Shown here: piece by piece, positions 17,386 to 26,095 of the stretch
Position numbering within the stretch: the first letter of the stretch is position 1
How the letters are laid out: each line of letters begins with the position of its first letter
NCBI RefSeq assembly: GCF_006874475.1
Contig: NZ_VIRM01000023.1
Coordinates: 1 to 64,000 of the forward strand
Source: Microbispora hainanensis
GTDB lineage: Bacteria > Actinomycetota > Actinomycetes > Streptosporangiales > Streptosporangiaceae
Direction of reading: 5' to 3'
DNA: 64,000 bases
The notes under the pieces: generated by a model
The model's input: the letters and a program-made list of their open reading frames with translations, nothing else
Told to the model about the DNA's origin: nothing
Database searches by the model: none
Translations under genes and position numbers: made by a program

Positions 17386-18978
17386 TCAGCGGGGGACGAT
17401 CGGCAGCGTGATGTACGAGTCGGGGAAGACCTTCTGGTGCTGGACGACCAGGTCCGCCTCGGTCGCCACGCTCCCGCCGGTGCCGGGGTTGCGGTCGAAA
17501 CGGGGGAAGTTGGAGCTGGAGATCTCCACCCGGATCCGGTGGTCGGCCTTGAAGACCTGGCTCGTGGCGACCAGATCGATGACGAACGTCCCGGACGACT
17601 CGGCGACGCGGACGATGCCGTCGATCACGCTCATCGCCCGGCCGTCGGGATGGACGTCCACGAGCTTGGCCGTCCAGTCGGTCGAGGCGGCCGAGGTCTC
17701 CGCGTGCAGGGTCACCGACACCGGGCCCGTCACCTCGACGTCGGAGGCGAGCACCTCGGTCGAGTAACAGAGCACGTCGGCCCGCCGCTCCATGTCGCGC
17801 TGGTCCTGTGGGCCCACGTTGGTGGGATCGGCCAGCAGGGTCGGGCCGCCGACGGTCGGGACCGGGTCGCGCGGGTCGAAGGTGAAGGTCGCCGGCTCGT
17901 ACGCCGAGGGAGGCTCGGGGGAGAGGAGCCCGCCGGTGTGCAGGTAGTAAGGGGTCTCGACGGCGCGTTCCAGCGGCCAGGCGTCCTCGTCCCGCCAGAC
18001 GTCGTCGCCCATCACGAAGATCTTCACAGCGGGGCCGGTGTCCTCGCCCTTGAGGAACGCGAGCTCCCGCTGCTCCAGCCCGATCGCCTGCCCGGAGGCG
18101 GCGGGCCCGAAGAACAGTCGTCCGGTGCCCGCGGCGCCCGGCGCGAGATGGGACCAGGGACCGATGACCAGGGGACCGCCAAGGCGGCGGTGGTTCTCCA
18201 GCGTCCCGCCGAGGAAGAGATCGAACCAGCCCGCCACGTGCATGACCGGCACCTCGACGCGATCGTGGCGCAGGGTCTCGGCCAGATCCTCCCAGTAGGC
18301 GTCGCGTTCCACATGCGAGGTCCAGTCGCGCCACCAGGGGATGCCGGGGATGTCGCCGACCGGCAGGGTGCGCGCCGCGGCGTCCTGGTCGTGCAGGACG
18401 GGAAGAACCGCGGCGAGCCCCGCGCCGGCGTCCTCTCCCGCCTCGGCGGCGTGCAGCAGGCCGAGCATGGACTGAAAGGCACCCCAGTTGAGGGCCGAGC
18501 CCAGCGCGAAGGCCCCGCCGTGATATTTGAGGCCGTCGTGGAAGTCGTGCGGCGTCATCGCGGCGACCACGGCCTTGAGGCCCGGCGGGCGCGTCGCCGC
18601 CGCCTGCAGCGCGCATCCGGCGAGGTAGGACATGCCGCTCATCACGACCTCGCCGTTCGACCAGGGCTGCGCGGTGATCCAGGCGATCGTGTCGTGGCCG
18701 TCGGCGCCCTCGTCCGCCCACGGCCGGAACTCGCCGTCGCTGCTCCCGCGCCCCCGGCAGTGCTGGAGCACCACCGCGAACCCGGCCCGGAGCGCGGGCG
18801 TCACCGGCTCCGTGCGGAACGAGTCCTCGCCGTACGGCGTGCGCACGAGCAGGGCGGGGAACGGGCCGCCCTCGGCCGGCCGGTGCACGGTGCCGCGCAG
18901 GATGGTGCCGTCCCGCATCGGCATGGGGGTGTCGTGCTCGACGGTGACCGGAAGCGGGGGGCGGTCGAGCTTCGGCAT
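17386..18978 (-). CDS. CocE/NonD-family hydrolase (X-Pro dipeptidyl-peptidase S15-like)
   Basis: A 530-aa alpha/beta hydrolase with the cocaine-esterase architecture: an N-terminal S15 fold, an inserted helical cap and a C-terminal jelly-roll beta domain (ending FKADHRIRVEISSSNFPRFDRNP). The nucleophile is Ser117 in GMSYLAG. The catalytic His lies in GPWSHLAPG; the acid is probably within the HVAGWFD segment. Such enzymes hydrolyse esters or amides; substrate unknown. ATG 18978 has GAGGAG five bases upstream. It is the third gene of an operon with the monooxygenase and DUF3237 protein. Confidence 0.85.
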   Translation of the reverse strand: MPKLDRPPLPVTVEHDTPMPMRDGTILRGTVHRPAEGGPFPALLVRTPYGEDSFRTEPVTPALRAGFAVVLQHCRGRGSSDGEFRPWADEGADGHDTIAWITAQPWSNGEVVMSGMSYLAGCALQAAATRPPGLKAVVAAMTPHDFHDGLKYHGGAFALGSALNWGAFQSMLGLLHAAEAGEDAGAGLAAVLPVLHDQDAAARTLPVGDIPGIPWWRDWTSHVERDAYWEDLAETLRHDRVEVPVMHVAGWFDLFLGGTLENHRRLGGPLVIGPWSHLAPGAAGTGRLFFGPAASGQAIGLEQRELAFLKGEDTGPAVKIFVMGDDVWRDEDAWPLERAVETPYYLHTGGLLSPEPPSAYEPATFTFDPRDPVPTVGGPTLLADPTNVGPQDQRDMERRADVLCYSTEVLASDVEVTGPVSVTLHAETSAASTDWTAKLVDVHPDGRAMSVIDGIVRVAESSGTFVIDLVATSQVFKADHRIRVEISSSNFPRFDRNPGTGGSVATEADLVVQHQKVFPDSYITLPIVPR

Positions 18979-18998
18979 GCGGGCTCCTCAGGACGAGG

Positions 18999-19448
18999 TC
19001 AGGTCAGGGCGTAGGCGTCGTAGCGTACGGCGGTGGCCACGCGGGCGGCCGAGGCCACGGCGAGGGTGCGGTTGAGCCACAGATATCGATCGTCGCCGGT
19101 CTCGAAGCGGCAGAACAGCCGGAAGTAGTACTCCGACGGGTCCACGTCATCGCCCCGCCCGAGGCGGTCGAGCACCTCGGGGGAGCCGTGCCTGACTCCG
19201 CTGGTGGTGATGTAGACGTGCGCGCCGTCGTGGGTGCGCAGCGTGTAGCGCGTGTCGATGCTGATCATGCCGTCGGCGTGGACGACCTGCCAGTCGGCCC
19301 CTCCGGGCAGCACGGTTCCCGACAGGCGGGGACCGTCGAACGTGCCGCCCACGATGTTGACCACGCGGCGGTGGCCCCACTGCGAGTCGCCGAGGTCGAG
19401 CACGGGATCGAGATCCACGTGGAAGGTGGCGAGCGGTTCGAGATTCAC
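18999..19448 (-). CDS. DUF3237-family protein
   Basis: A small (149 aa) beta-barrel-type DUF3237 protein. Family traits are ATFHVDLDPVLDLGD near the start, RRVVNIVGGTFDGPRLSGTVLPGGADW, YTLRTHDGAHVYITTSGVRHG and YYFRLFCRFETGDDRYLWLNRT at the end. Function is unknown, but members often accompany aromatic or polyketide catabolic genes. The GTG at 19448 is preferred over an upstream start because it makes a GTGA overlap with the monooxygenase stop. Confidence 0.85.
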   Translation of the reverse strand: MNLEPLATFHVDLDPVLDLGDSQWGHRRVVNIVGGTFDGPRLSGTVLPGGADWQVVHADGMISIDTRYTLRTHDGAHVYITTSGVRHGSPEVLDRLGRGDDVDPSEYYFRLFCRFETGDDRYLWLNRTLAVASAARVATAVRYDAYALT

Positions 19449-20626
19449 GAGGCGGCACTCCGATCTACGCTCCACGAGGGGCGTTCGCTGAGCGAGGCGG
19501 GGTCGAATCCGGCGGTCCGCTTGTAGGAGGCGGCGATCTCCGCCCGCTCCTCGTGGGGGATGACCTGCTCGATGTCGTCGAACCCTTCGGGCGCCCGCTC
19601 GTGGGCGAGCTTCATGACGACCTCCGGGCCCATCTCGCGGTTGGACAGCTGAAGCGCCGTGGTGGCCGGCCGGCGCGTCTCCTCGTACGCCGCCAGGTCG
19701 CCCTGGGCGAGGGCGTACGCCAGCACGCGGGCGTCGATGATCGCCTGGGAGGCGCCGTTGGAGCCGATCGGATACATGGCGTGCGCCGCGTCGCCGAGGA
19801 GCGTGATGCCGTCGAAGGTCCAGCGGGGCAGGGGGTCGCGGTCGACCATCGGGTACTCGTACGCGGCCTCGGCCCCGGCGATGATCCCGGGCACGTCGAG
19901 CCAGTCGAAGCGCCAGCCGGCGAAGTGCCTGCCGATCTCGGTCAGGTCGGCCGGGCGGTTCCAGTTCCCCCGGTCCGGGGCCTCGCCGTCCAGCGGCCGC
20001 TCCGCGATCCAGTTGATCAGTGTGCGTTCGCCGGTCTCGATCGGATAGGCGACGAACTTCTGCGTGCCGTCACCGGCCATGATCATGGACCGGCCGGTGA
20101 GGAACGGTTCGCCGTAGGTGACGCCCCGCCACAGGACCAGGCCGTTCCACGGCGGCGGACCCTCGCCCGGGTAGAGATGGGCGCGCACGGCCGAGTGGAT
20201 CCCGTCCGCGCCGATCAGCAGGTCCTCGTCACCGGGGCCGGTGATCCTGCTGCCACTCCGTACGGAGTCCGGGCCGAGCCGCTCGACGACCGCCTTCAGC
20301 AGGAGCATCTGGAGCGTCCCGCGATGGACGGAGTATTGCGGCCAGGCGTAGCCTGCGGCCAGTCCCCGGGGCTCGGACCAGATCGGCGTGCCGTAGCGGT
20401 TGAAGTAGGCCAGTTCGGCCGTGGCCACGCCGATCTCCGCCAGCCGGTCGGCCAGCCCCAGCTCGGTCAGCTCCCGTACGGCGTGGGGGAGGAGGTTGAT
20501 CCCGACGCCGAGCGGCCGGATCTCGGGGGCGGCCTCGTGCACGGTCACGTCCTCGAACCCGGCCGCGTGCAGGCTGAGCGCGGCGGTCAGCCCGCCGATG
20601 CCCGCTCCGGCGATGACGATGCGCAC
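19445..20626 (-). CDS. FAD-dependent monooxygenase (UbiH/salicylate hydroxylase type)
   Basis: A 393-aa flavoprotein aromatic hydroxylase. The dinucleotide-binding motif GAGIGG lies at residues 7-12, the DG-type motif in DLLIGADGIHSAVR, and the FAD ribityl-binding GD motif in ITLLGDAAHAMYPIGSNG. It should use NAD(P)H and O2 to hydroxylate an aromatic or similar ring; substrate unknown. GTG 20626 is chosen because GGAGG lies five bases upstream and homology starts there. First gene of a three-gene operon divergent from a MarR regulator. Confidence 0.88.
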   Translation of the reverse strand: MRIVIAGAGIGGLTAALSLHAAGFEDVTVHEAAPEIRPLGVGINLLPHAVRELTELGLADRLAEIGVATAELAYFNRYGTPIWSEPRGLAAGYAWPQYSVHRGTLQMLLLKAVVERLGPDSVRSGSRITGPGDEDLLIGADGIHSAVRAHLYPGEGPPPWNGLVLWRGVTYGEPFLTGRSMIMAGDGTQKFVAYPIETGERTLINWIAERPLDGEAPDRGNWNRPADLTEIGRHFAGWRFDWLDVPGIIAGAEAAYEYPMVDRDPLPRWTFDGITLLGDAAHAMYPIGSNGASQAIIDARVLAYALAQGDLAAYEETRRPATTALQLSNREMGPEVVMKLAHERAPEGFDDIEQVIPHEERAEIAASYKRTAGFDPASLSERPSWSVDRSAAS

Positions 20627-20663
20627 GAGGGCCTCCGGGGAGAGATGAGGAGAGGTCGTTATG

Positions 20664-20683
20664 GCCGTAACAATATTCACGGC
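20664..20683. promoter_or_regulatory. Candidate MarR operator
   Basis: GCCGT and ACGGC form perfect arms around a 10-base A/T-rich centre containing AATATT, in the 85-bp divergent region between the monooxygenase and MarR genes. An overlapping smaller repeat GTTA/TAAC (20658-20671) is also present. The layout is typical of a MarR repressor controlling both promoters. Confidence 0.5.
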
Positions 20684-20711
20684 ACTCCTGCGGCTGCGCA
20701 AGACTTGACCG

Positions 20712-21254
20712 ATGGACAGCGAGCCCGGCATCCGGCCGGATCCCGGCGCGGCGACGCCACCCGACCTGCGGTACGCCGCCTACGCGCGCGAGCGCCTGGC
20801 GGAGATGTCGCCTCCGGCCGACGCGGAGGCGTTCGCGCTGGCCTATCATCTGCTCCAGCTCGCCTACGTGCTGGTCACCGACCTGGAGACCCGTATCCAC
20901 CGGCCGCGCGGCCTGACGCTGCCCGGTTTCCGGCTGATGTTCAAGCTCTGGCTGCTCGGCCCCACCCAGCCCGTACGGCTCGCCGAGATCTCCGCCATGT
21001 CGAGGTCCGCGGTGACCAACGCCGTCAACACCCTCGAACGCGGCGGCCTGGTCGAACGGCGACGGGTGCCCGATGACGGCCGCGCGGTGGTGGTCGCGCT
21101 GACCGAGGCGGGCGAGGCGGCCGTGCGTGAGGCGTTCGCCGAGCAGACCCGCAGGGAGCGGGAGTGGTTCGCCTGCCTCGGGCCGGTGGAGCGCGAGCAG
21201 ATGACCGCGCTGCTGGCCCGCATCCTCCATGCCCGCCCGGCGGATCTTCTGTAG
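20712..21254 (+). CDS. MarR-family transcriptional regulator
   Basis: A 180-aa winged-helix regulator. The HTH is at about residues 94-115 (VRLAEISAMSRSAVTNAVNT), followed by the wing LVERRRVPDDGRAVVVALTEAG, a close match to MarR. MarR proteins usually repress a divergent operon and release DNA on binding a phenolic ligand, so control of the adjacent monooxygenase operon is likely. ATG 20712 has no strong Shine-Dalgarno and may be leaderless. Confidence 0.9.
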   Translation: MDSEPGIRPDPGAATPPDLRYAAYARERLAEMSPPADAEAFALAYHLLQLAYVLVTDLETRIHRPRGLTLPGFRLMFKLWLLGPTQPVRLAEISAMSRSAVTNAVNTLERGGLVERRRVPDDGRAVVVALTEAGEAAVREAFAEQTRREREWFACLGPVEREQMTALLARILHARPADLL

Positions 21255-21322
21255 CCGGGGACGAACATCGGAGGGGACAAACCGGGGCAGTGGTCCAGAA
21301 GCCACGCGTACAGTTCTCGCAG

Positions 21323-21338
21323 GCGTCCCCCGGGACGC
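21323..21338. other. Perfect inverted repeat upstream of small acidic gene
   Basis: GCGTCCC and GGGACGC are separated by two bases. No T-tract follows, so it is not a classical terminator of marR. It lies 29 bp before the GTG of the next gene and could be an operator or a 5'-UTR hairpin. Confidence 0.3.
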
Positions 21339-21366
21339 GCCCGCTTCACCCGTGAGGACCGCACCA

Positions 21367-21564
21367 GTGGCCGTTTCCGAGCAGTTCCCGCCGTTCGCGG
21401 CACCGGACGCCGACGCCGCAGCCGAGGACGAGCTCGGTGCGGAGCCGGACCCGTTCCCCGGCGACACGCACTGGTACGACCTGCCGGACGACGACGCCGC
21501 GCCGGAGGAGGACGAGCCCCTCACGTTGCCGAGTCGTCTGCGCCGTGCGCTGCGAGGGCGCTGA
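21367..21564 (+). CDS. Small acidic protein of unknown function
   Basis: A 65-aa, strongly acidic protein (runs of D, E, P and A; central THWYDLPDDDAAPEEDEPLT) with a short basic tail LPSRLRRALRGR. No recognised family. The GTG at 21367 is chosen because GAGG lies about nine bases upstream; longer in-frame starts read through the palindrome upstream. The third-position GC bias of this frame supports coding. Confidence 0.5.
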   Translation: MAVSEQFPPFAAPDADAAAEDELGAEPDPFPGDTHWYDLPDDDAAPEEDEPLTLPSRLRRALRGR

Positions 21565-21584
21565 CGGGCTTCCGGGGCGGCGGG

Positions 21585-22010
21585 TCAGCCGTCGCGCCGC
21601 CGGGTCGCGGCGTCGGCGAGCAGCCCGAGCCCGATGCCCAGCATCCACACGTCCTTGCTGATGCCGACGCCCGCCGGGGTCGGCCAGATGCTGCCGGGCT
21701 TGTGCAGCGCGGGCGTACGCAGGTAGAGCGCGACCAGGCTGCCGGAGAATCCGGTGAGCGCGGCTCCGGCGACCGCGGCCGGCACGAACGGCGTCAGGAG
21801 CGCCACGCCCGTCGCGATCTCGGCCGCGGACAGCAGCTTGAGGAAACGGCGCGGCGGGACGTTCTTCAGGAACGGGAAGGCGTTGGCGGCCGTGCCGTGG
21901 AGGCCGGCGGCCTGCTCGTCGCCGCCGTTCCACTTCTCCAGGCCGGAGTGCAGGATGTACGCACCCGTGGCCACCCGCCCCGGCACCTCCCGGGCCTTCA
22001 TGAACTTCAT
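21585..22010 (-). CDS. DoxX-family membrane protein
   Basis: A 141-aa integral membrane protein with about four helices, including LLSAAEIATGVALLTPFV, AVAGAALTGFSGSLVALYL and VWMLGIGLGLLADAA. RVATGAYILHSGLEKW is typical of DoxX/DoxD-like proteins, linked to thiosulfate oxidation or redox homeostasis. The ATG at 22010 has AGGAG five bases upstream; a GTG two codons earlier would sit on the ribosome-binding site. Confidence 0.8.
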   Translation of the reverse strand: MKFMKAREVPGRVATGAYILHSGLEKWNGGDEQAAGLHGTAANAFPFLKNVPPRRFLKLLSAAEIATGVALLTPFVPAAVAGAALTGFSGSLVALYLRTPALHKPGSIWPTPAGVGISKDVWMLGIGLGLLADAATRRRDG

Positions 22011-22116
22011 CGGCACTCCTGTCCGTTCCGGCCTGTTCCGTCCGGGCGCGACGATACTCGCCCGGCGGGTGGCACCGGCGTCCGGGGCCCTCGGCGTGAG
22101 ACGGCCTCAGCGCCTC

Positions 22117-24960
22117 TCAGGCGGTGATCTTGTCGAGCAGTTCGAGCAGGTGGTGATAGGTCTTCCCGGTGGCGCGGGTCATGCCGATCTCGCACGTACG
22201 GTTGACCGACGCGTGCGCGGCGAAGCCGCCCTCGGCCACCGAGGCGGCCTCGGCGCGGGTGGCGGAGGCGGTCAGTTCCGGGTGCAGCAGTCCCCGGTCG
22301 CCGGCGAAGGCGCAGCACTGCCAGCCGTCCGGGACGACGACCTGCTTCGCGACCGCCTCGGCGACCTTGGCGATGGCGGCGTCGAGGCCGAGCCGGGTGG
22401 ACGAGCAGGTCGGGTGCAGGGCGAGCGAGGCCAGTCTGCGGTCCTCCGGCGGCTGCGGCAGGCGCGGCAGGACGTGCTCGGCCACGAAGGTCACCGCGTC
22501 GAGCACCCGGACGGCGGGCGAGCCCGGGCCGCTGGCCGGTCCGGACCCCGCGGCGGTGAGCCGCTCGAACCCCTCCGTGCACGAGGCGGCGTCGCTGACG
22601 ACCGGAAGCCTGCCGCCGTCGGTCGCGGTCAGGAGCGCTTCGCGCACCCGGCGTTGCATCACCTCGTAGCCGTCGCCGAAGCCCTTGGAGGACCACGGGG
22701 TGCCGCAGCACAGGCTGCCGACGCCCTCCGGCACGTGCAGCCGCAGGCCGGCCCGCTCGGCCAGCCGCAGCAGTGCGGCCATGACGCCGGGCCCGCCGTC
22801 GGCGGGGGCGAACAGGGTGTTCAGGCACGATGGCACATAGACGGCGTCGGCATCGCGACGCGGCGCCGCGCGCCGGGGCGTGCCACCGCGCGGCAGGTCG
22901 CGGCTCCACTGGGGAACGGCATCGGGGCCTGCGACGGCGCGGGCGGCCCGGCCGGCGCCCTCGGCGAGCCGGGCCGGGGACGCGGCGGCCACGTCCATCG
23001 CGAGGTCCATGGCGCGGGTCACCGCGTCCCAGTGCTTCGCGGCGGCCTTCCAGCCCGCCCGCGCGGTGCGGCCGTGCCGCTCGGCGCGCAGGCGTTTGGT
23101 CAGGTCACCGGTGTTGATCAGGACGGGGCACGCGGTGGCGCACATGCCGTCCACAGCGCAGGTGTCGACGGCGTCGTAGCCGTACTCCTCGATGAGCTGC
23201 CGGGCGAGCGCGTGGTCGCCGGCCGCCTGGGCCGCGGCCAGCTCGCGGCGCAGCACGATGCGCTGGCGCGGCGTGGTGGTCAGGTCGCGGCTGGGACAGA
23301 CCGGCTCGCAGTAGCCGCACTCCACGCACCGGTCGACCTCGGGCTCGACGGTGGCGACGGGCTTGAGGTCGCGCAGGTGCGCCTCGGGGTCGTCGGTGAG
23401 CACGACGCCGGGGTTGAGCGTGCCGCCGGGGTCGCACAGCCGCTTGACCTCCCGCATCACCTCGAACAGCTCCTCGCCGTACTGGCGGCGGACGAAGGGG
23501 GCCATGACCCGGCCGGTGCCGTGCTCGGCCTTGAGGGTGCCGCCCCGCGACAGCACGGCGTCCACGAGATCTTCCGTGAAGTCGGCGTAGCGCCGCAGGT
23601 CGGTGCCGAAGTGCTCGTTGAGCATGAAGTGCAGGTTGCCGTCCTTGGCGTGCCCGAAGATCACGCTCCGCTCGTAGCGGTAGCGGTCGAACAGCCCGGC
23701 CAGCTCGTCACAGAGATCGGCCAGCGCCGGCACCGGGACGGCGACGTCCTCCAGCAGCGCGGTGGTGCCGGACGGCCGGGCGCCGGCGACCGAGGCGTAC
23801 AGGTTCTTGCGGATGCGCCACAGGGCCGCGCGGCCGGCGCTGTCGCCGCTGAGCCGGGCCGGGGCGGCCAGATCCATCCCGGCGAAGACCTGCCCGGCCT
23901 CCCGCTCGCGTCCGGCGAGCAGCTCGGGGTCGGACTCCTGCCACTCCACCAGCAGCGCCGCGTGATCGCGCACCTCCAGCGTACGCAGCACGTCGTCGGC
24001 GCCGGGGTCCGTGGCGGCCACCCGCAGCGATTCGGCGTCGAGCAGTTCGACGGCGGCGGGCCCGGCCGCGACCAGCTCGGGCGTGGCGGCCATCGCCTCC
24101 CGCAGGGTCCGGAAGACCAGCAGCCCGGTCGCGGCCAGACGGTGCGCGGGCACGGTGCGCAGCACCGCCTCGGCGACGAAACCCAGGGTGCCCTCGCTGC
24201 CGACCACCAGGTGGGCGAGGATCTGCGCCGGGCTGTCGTGATCGAGGAAACTGTTCAGGCCGTAGCCCATGGTGTTCTTGATCGCGAACTGGGCGGTGAT
24301 CCGGCGCACCGAGTCGGGGTTGCCGCGGACCCGGTCGCGCAGCCGTTCCAGCCCCTCGGCCAGGTCGGGTTCGAGGGCGCGCAGCCGCGCGTCGGCGTCC
24401 GGCGCGCCGGTGTCGATCACGGTGCCGCTGGGCAGCACCAGCGTCATCGACTCCAGCGTCCGATAGGTGTTGGCGTGGGTGCCACAGGTCATCCCACTGG
24501 AGTTGTTGGCCACGACGCCGCCGATCGTGCACGCCGACTCGCTGGCCGGGTCGGGGCCCAGCCTGCGGCCATAGGCGGCCAGCCGGGCGTTGACCTGCCG
24601 CAGCACGGCGCCGGGCTGCACCCGCACCCGCTCACCGCCGTCGAGCACCTCGACGCCCCGGAAATGGCGGCGGGTGTCGACCAGCAGATGACTGGTGACG
24701 CCCTGCCCGGACAGGCTGGTGCCGCCGGAGCGGAAGGTCAGCGGCAACCCGGCCCGCATCAGCGCCGCCACCTGCGCGGCGCTTTCCGGCACCACGACAG
24801 CCTGCGGCGTCAGCAGGTAGTGCGAGGCGTCGTGGGCCATGCCCAGCCGGTCGCTCACCCGGGACCGGGTGATCCCCGGCACGGCGGCCTCCACCGCCGC
24901 CAGGACGGCGGGGTCCGCCGGGGCGATGCGGTGCGGGGGATCCACGTGGATGAGGCTCAT
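22117..24960 (-). CDS. FAD-binding and (Fe-S)-binding dehydrogenase, D-lactate/glycolate type
   Basis: A 947-aa fusion. The N-terminal half is a VAO-type FAD domain (RSGGTSLSGQGV, ESACTIGGVVANNSSGM) with an FAD-oxidase C-terminal lobe (HAKDGNLHFML, EHGTGRVMAPFV). Then come two ferredoxin clusters (CVECGYCEPVCPSR and CAVDGMCATACP) and a GlpC-type CCG region (VPSCLNTLFA, SLCCGTPWSSKGF, HPTCSSTRLG, QCCAFAGDRGLLHPEL). Such proteins oxidise D-2-hydroxyacids (D-lactate, glycolate, D-2-hydroxyglutarate) and pass electrons to the chain. It is the last gene of an operon with an SMP-30 lactonase and a zinc dehydrogenase, suggesting breakdown of a sugar or sugar acid. The exact substrate cannot be told. 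Confidence 0.9.
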   Translation of the reverse strand: MSLIHVDPPHRIAPADPAVLAAVEAAVPGITRSRVSDRLGMAHDASHYLLTPQAVVVPESAAQVAALMRAGLPLTFRSGGTSLSGQGVTSHLLVDTRRHFRGVEVLDGGERVRVQPGAVLRQVNARLAAYGRRLGPDPASESACTIGGVVANNSSGMTCGTHANTYRTLESMTLVLPSGTVIDTGAPDADARLRALEPDLAEGLERLRDRVRGNPDSVRRITAQFAIKNTMGYGLNSFLDHDSPAQILAHLVVGSEGTLGFVAEAVLRTVPAHRLAATGLLVFRTLREAMAATPELVAAGPAAVELLDAESLRVAATDPGADDVLRTLEVRDHAALLVEWQESDPELLAGREREAGQVFAGMDLAAPARLSGDSAGRAALWRIRKNLYASVAGARPSGTTALLEDVAVPVPALADLCDELAGLFDRYRYERSVIFGHAKDGNLHFMLNEHFGTDLRRYADFTEDLVDAVLSRGGTLKAEHGTGRVMAPFVRRQYGEELFEVMREVKRLCDPGGTLNPGVVLTDDPEAHLRDLKPVATVEPEVDRCVECGYCEPVCPSRDLTTTPRQRIVLRRELAAAQAAGDHALARQLIEEYGYDAVDTCAVDGMCATACPVLINTGDLTKRLRAERHGRTARAGWKAAAKHWDAVTRAMDLAMDVAAASPARLAEGAGRAARAVAGPDAVPQWSRDLPRGGTPRRAAPRRDADAVYVPSCLNTLFAPADGGPGVMAALLRLAERAGLRLHVPEGVGSLCCGTPWSSKGFGDGYEVMQRRVREALLTATDGGRLPVVSDAASCTEGFERLTAAGSGPASGPGSPAVRVLDAVTFVAEHVLPRLPQPPEDRRLASLALHPTCSSTRLGLDAAIAKVAEAVAKQVVVPDGWQCCAFAGDRGLLHPELTASATRAEAASVAEGGFAAHASVNRTCEIGMTRATGKTYHHLLELLDKITA

Positions 24961-24999
24961 GATGTGAAGGCTTCCGTCCGGGGCGGCGCTGCGCCCCCT

Positions 25000-26013
25000 C
25001 TATCGCCGAGGGTCGATATGGATCTTCGGGCCCGGACCCGCGCCGGCCGGGCGGCGCCCCGCCAGCACACCGGCGGCGTCGTCCAGGCCGACGGTGGCGG
25101 CCACGAGCGGGCGGGCGTCGACCGACCCGTCCGCGTACGCCTCGATGGTCCCGGCCAGACCGGCCGATCCGCTGAGCACGCCGACGGCGGTGACGTCTCT
25201 GAGCGCGAGGTCGCGGGTGTCGATGCGACTGGGGGACCCCGCGAGACCGACATAGACTACCCGGCCCGCGGGCCTGACCAGGTCGAGCGCGAGCGCCGGC
25301 AGGTCCGCCGCGTTGGACGCGTCGACCACGGCGTCCCACGGCAGTGACGGCAGTGACTCCTGGGTCCACGCGCCCGCGAAGCCGAGGTCGCGGGCCAGCC
25401 GGAGCGTGGGCTCGTCGCGGCCCATCAGATGCACGCCGGCGCCCCGCGCCCGCGCGAGCAGCGCGACGAGCAGGCCGATCGTGCCCGTTCCCAGCACCAG
25501 CAGCCGGGCGCCGGGGTGCAGGGCGGCGCCGCGCACCGCGCGCAGGGCGCTGCCGCCGGGTTCGACCAGCGCGCCCATCGTCGCGTCGATCGTCTCGGGC
25601 AGCGCGTGCAGTGCCTCCGCCGGTACGGCGAGCCGCTCGGCCAGCGCCCCCGGGAAGCCCCGGCGAATGCCGATCTCCGCCCGGTCGGGACAGACGTGGT
25701 GCAGCCCGTCGCCGCAGAAGCGGCAGCGCCCGCAGCCCAGCATCGTGTCGCCCGTGACCCGGCGGCCCAGCCAGCCGGGGTCGACGCCCTCCCCGAGCGC
25801 CGTGACGACACCGCACCACTCGTGGCCGGGACGCAGCGGATACCACGCGTGGCCGGAGTGCAGATAGCTCATCTCGCCGGTGAACAGCTCCACGTCGGTG
25901 CCGCAGACGCCGACCCGCTCGACGTCGACGACCACCTGCCCGGGCGCGGCGGCGGGTGGATCGACGTCCACGACCTCGGCCCTGCCGGGGCCGGTGATGA
26001 CCAGTGCCCGCAC
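25000..26013 (-). CDS. Zinc-binding alcohol/sorbitol dehydrogenase-like (MDR family)
   Basis: A 337-aa medium-chain dehydrogenase. Catalytic-zinc ligands are Cys37 in GVCGTD and His64-Glu65 in PGHEW. The structural-zinc site is Cys94, Cys97, Cys100 and Cys108. The NAD-binding segment is LLVLGTGTIGLLVALLARARG. Members oxidise polyols, sugar alcohols or threonine. GTG 26013 is chosen from the start of homology; no strong ribosome-binding site is seen. The open frame upstream is antisense reading of the lactonase. It lies 82 nt after the SMP-30 gene on the same strand. Confidence 0.88.
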   Translation of the reverse strand: MRALVITGPGRAEVVDVDPPAAAPGQVVVDVERVGVCGTDVELFTGEMSYLHSGHAWYPLRPGHEWCGVVTALGEGVDPGWLGRRVTGDTMLGCGRCRFCGDGLHHVCPDRAEIGIRRGFPGALAERLAVPAEALHALPETIDATMGALVEPGGSALRAVRGAALHPGARLLVLGTGTIGLLVALLARARGAGVHLMGRDEPTLRLARDLGFAGAWTQESLPSLPWDAVVDASNAADLPALALDLVRPAGRVVYVGLAGSPSRIDTRDLALRDVTAVGVLSGSAGLAGTIEAYADGSVDARPLVAATVGLDDAAGVLAGRRPAGAGPGPKIHIDPRR

Positions 26014-26095
26014 TACCGGGAGCCGGGGACGGGCGCGACGGCGCCGACGCGGGTGAGGGGCAAGGTCGTGTCTCCTTGACGGCGGTCGGGCATCG

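Noticed and set aside
21754-25347. 1197-codon open frame on the plus strand
   Set aside because: Lies opposite the FAD/Fe-S dehydrogenase and zinc dehydrogenase genes, both with intact motifs; codon-bias shadow.
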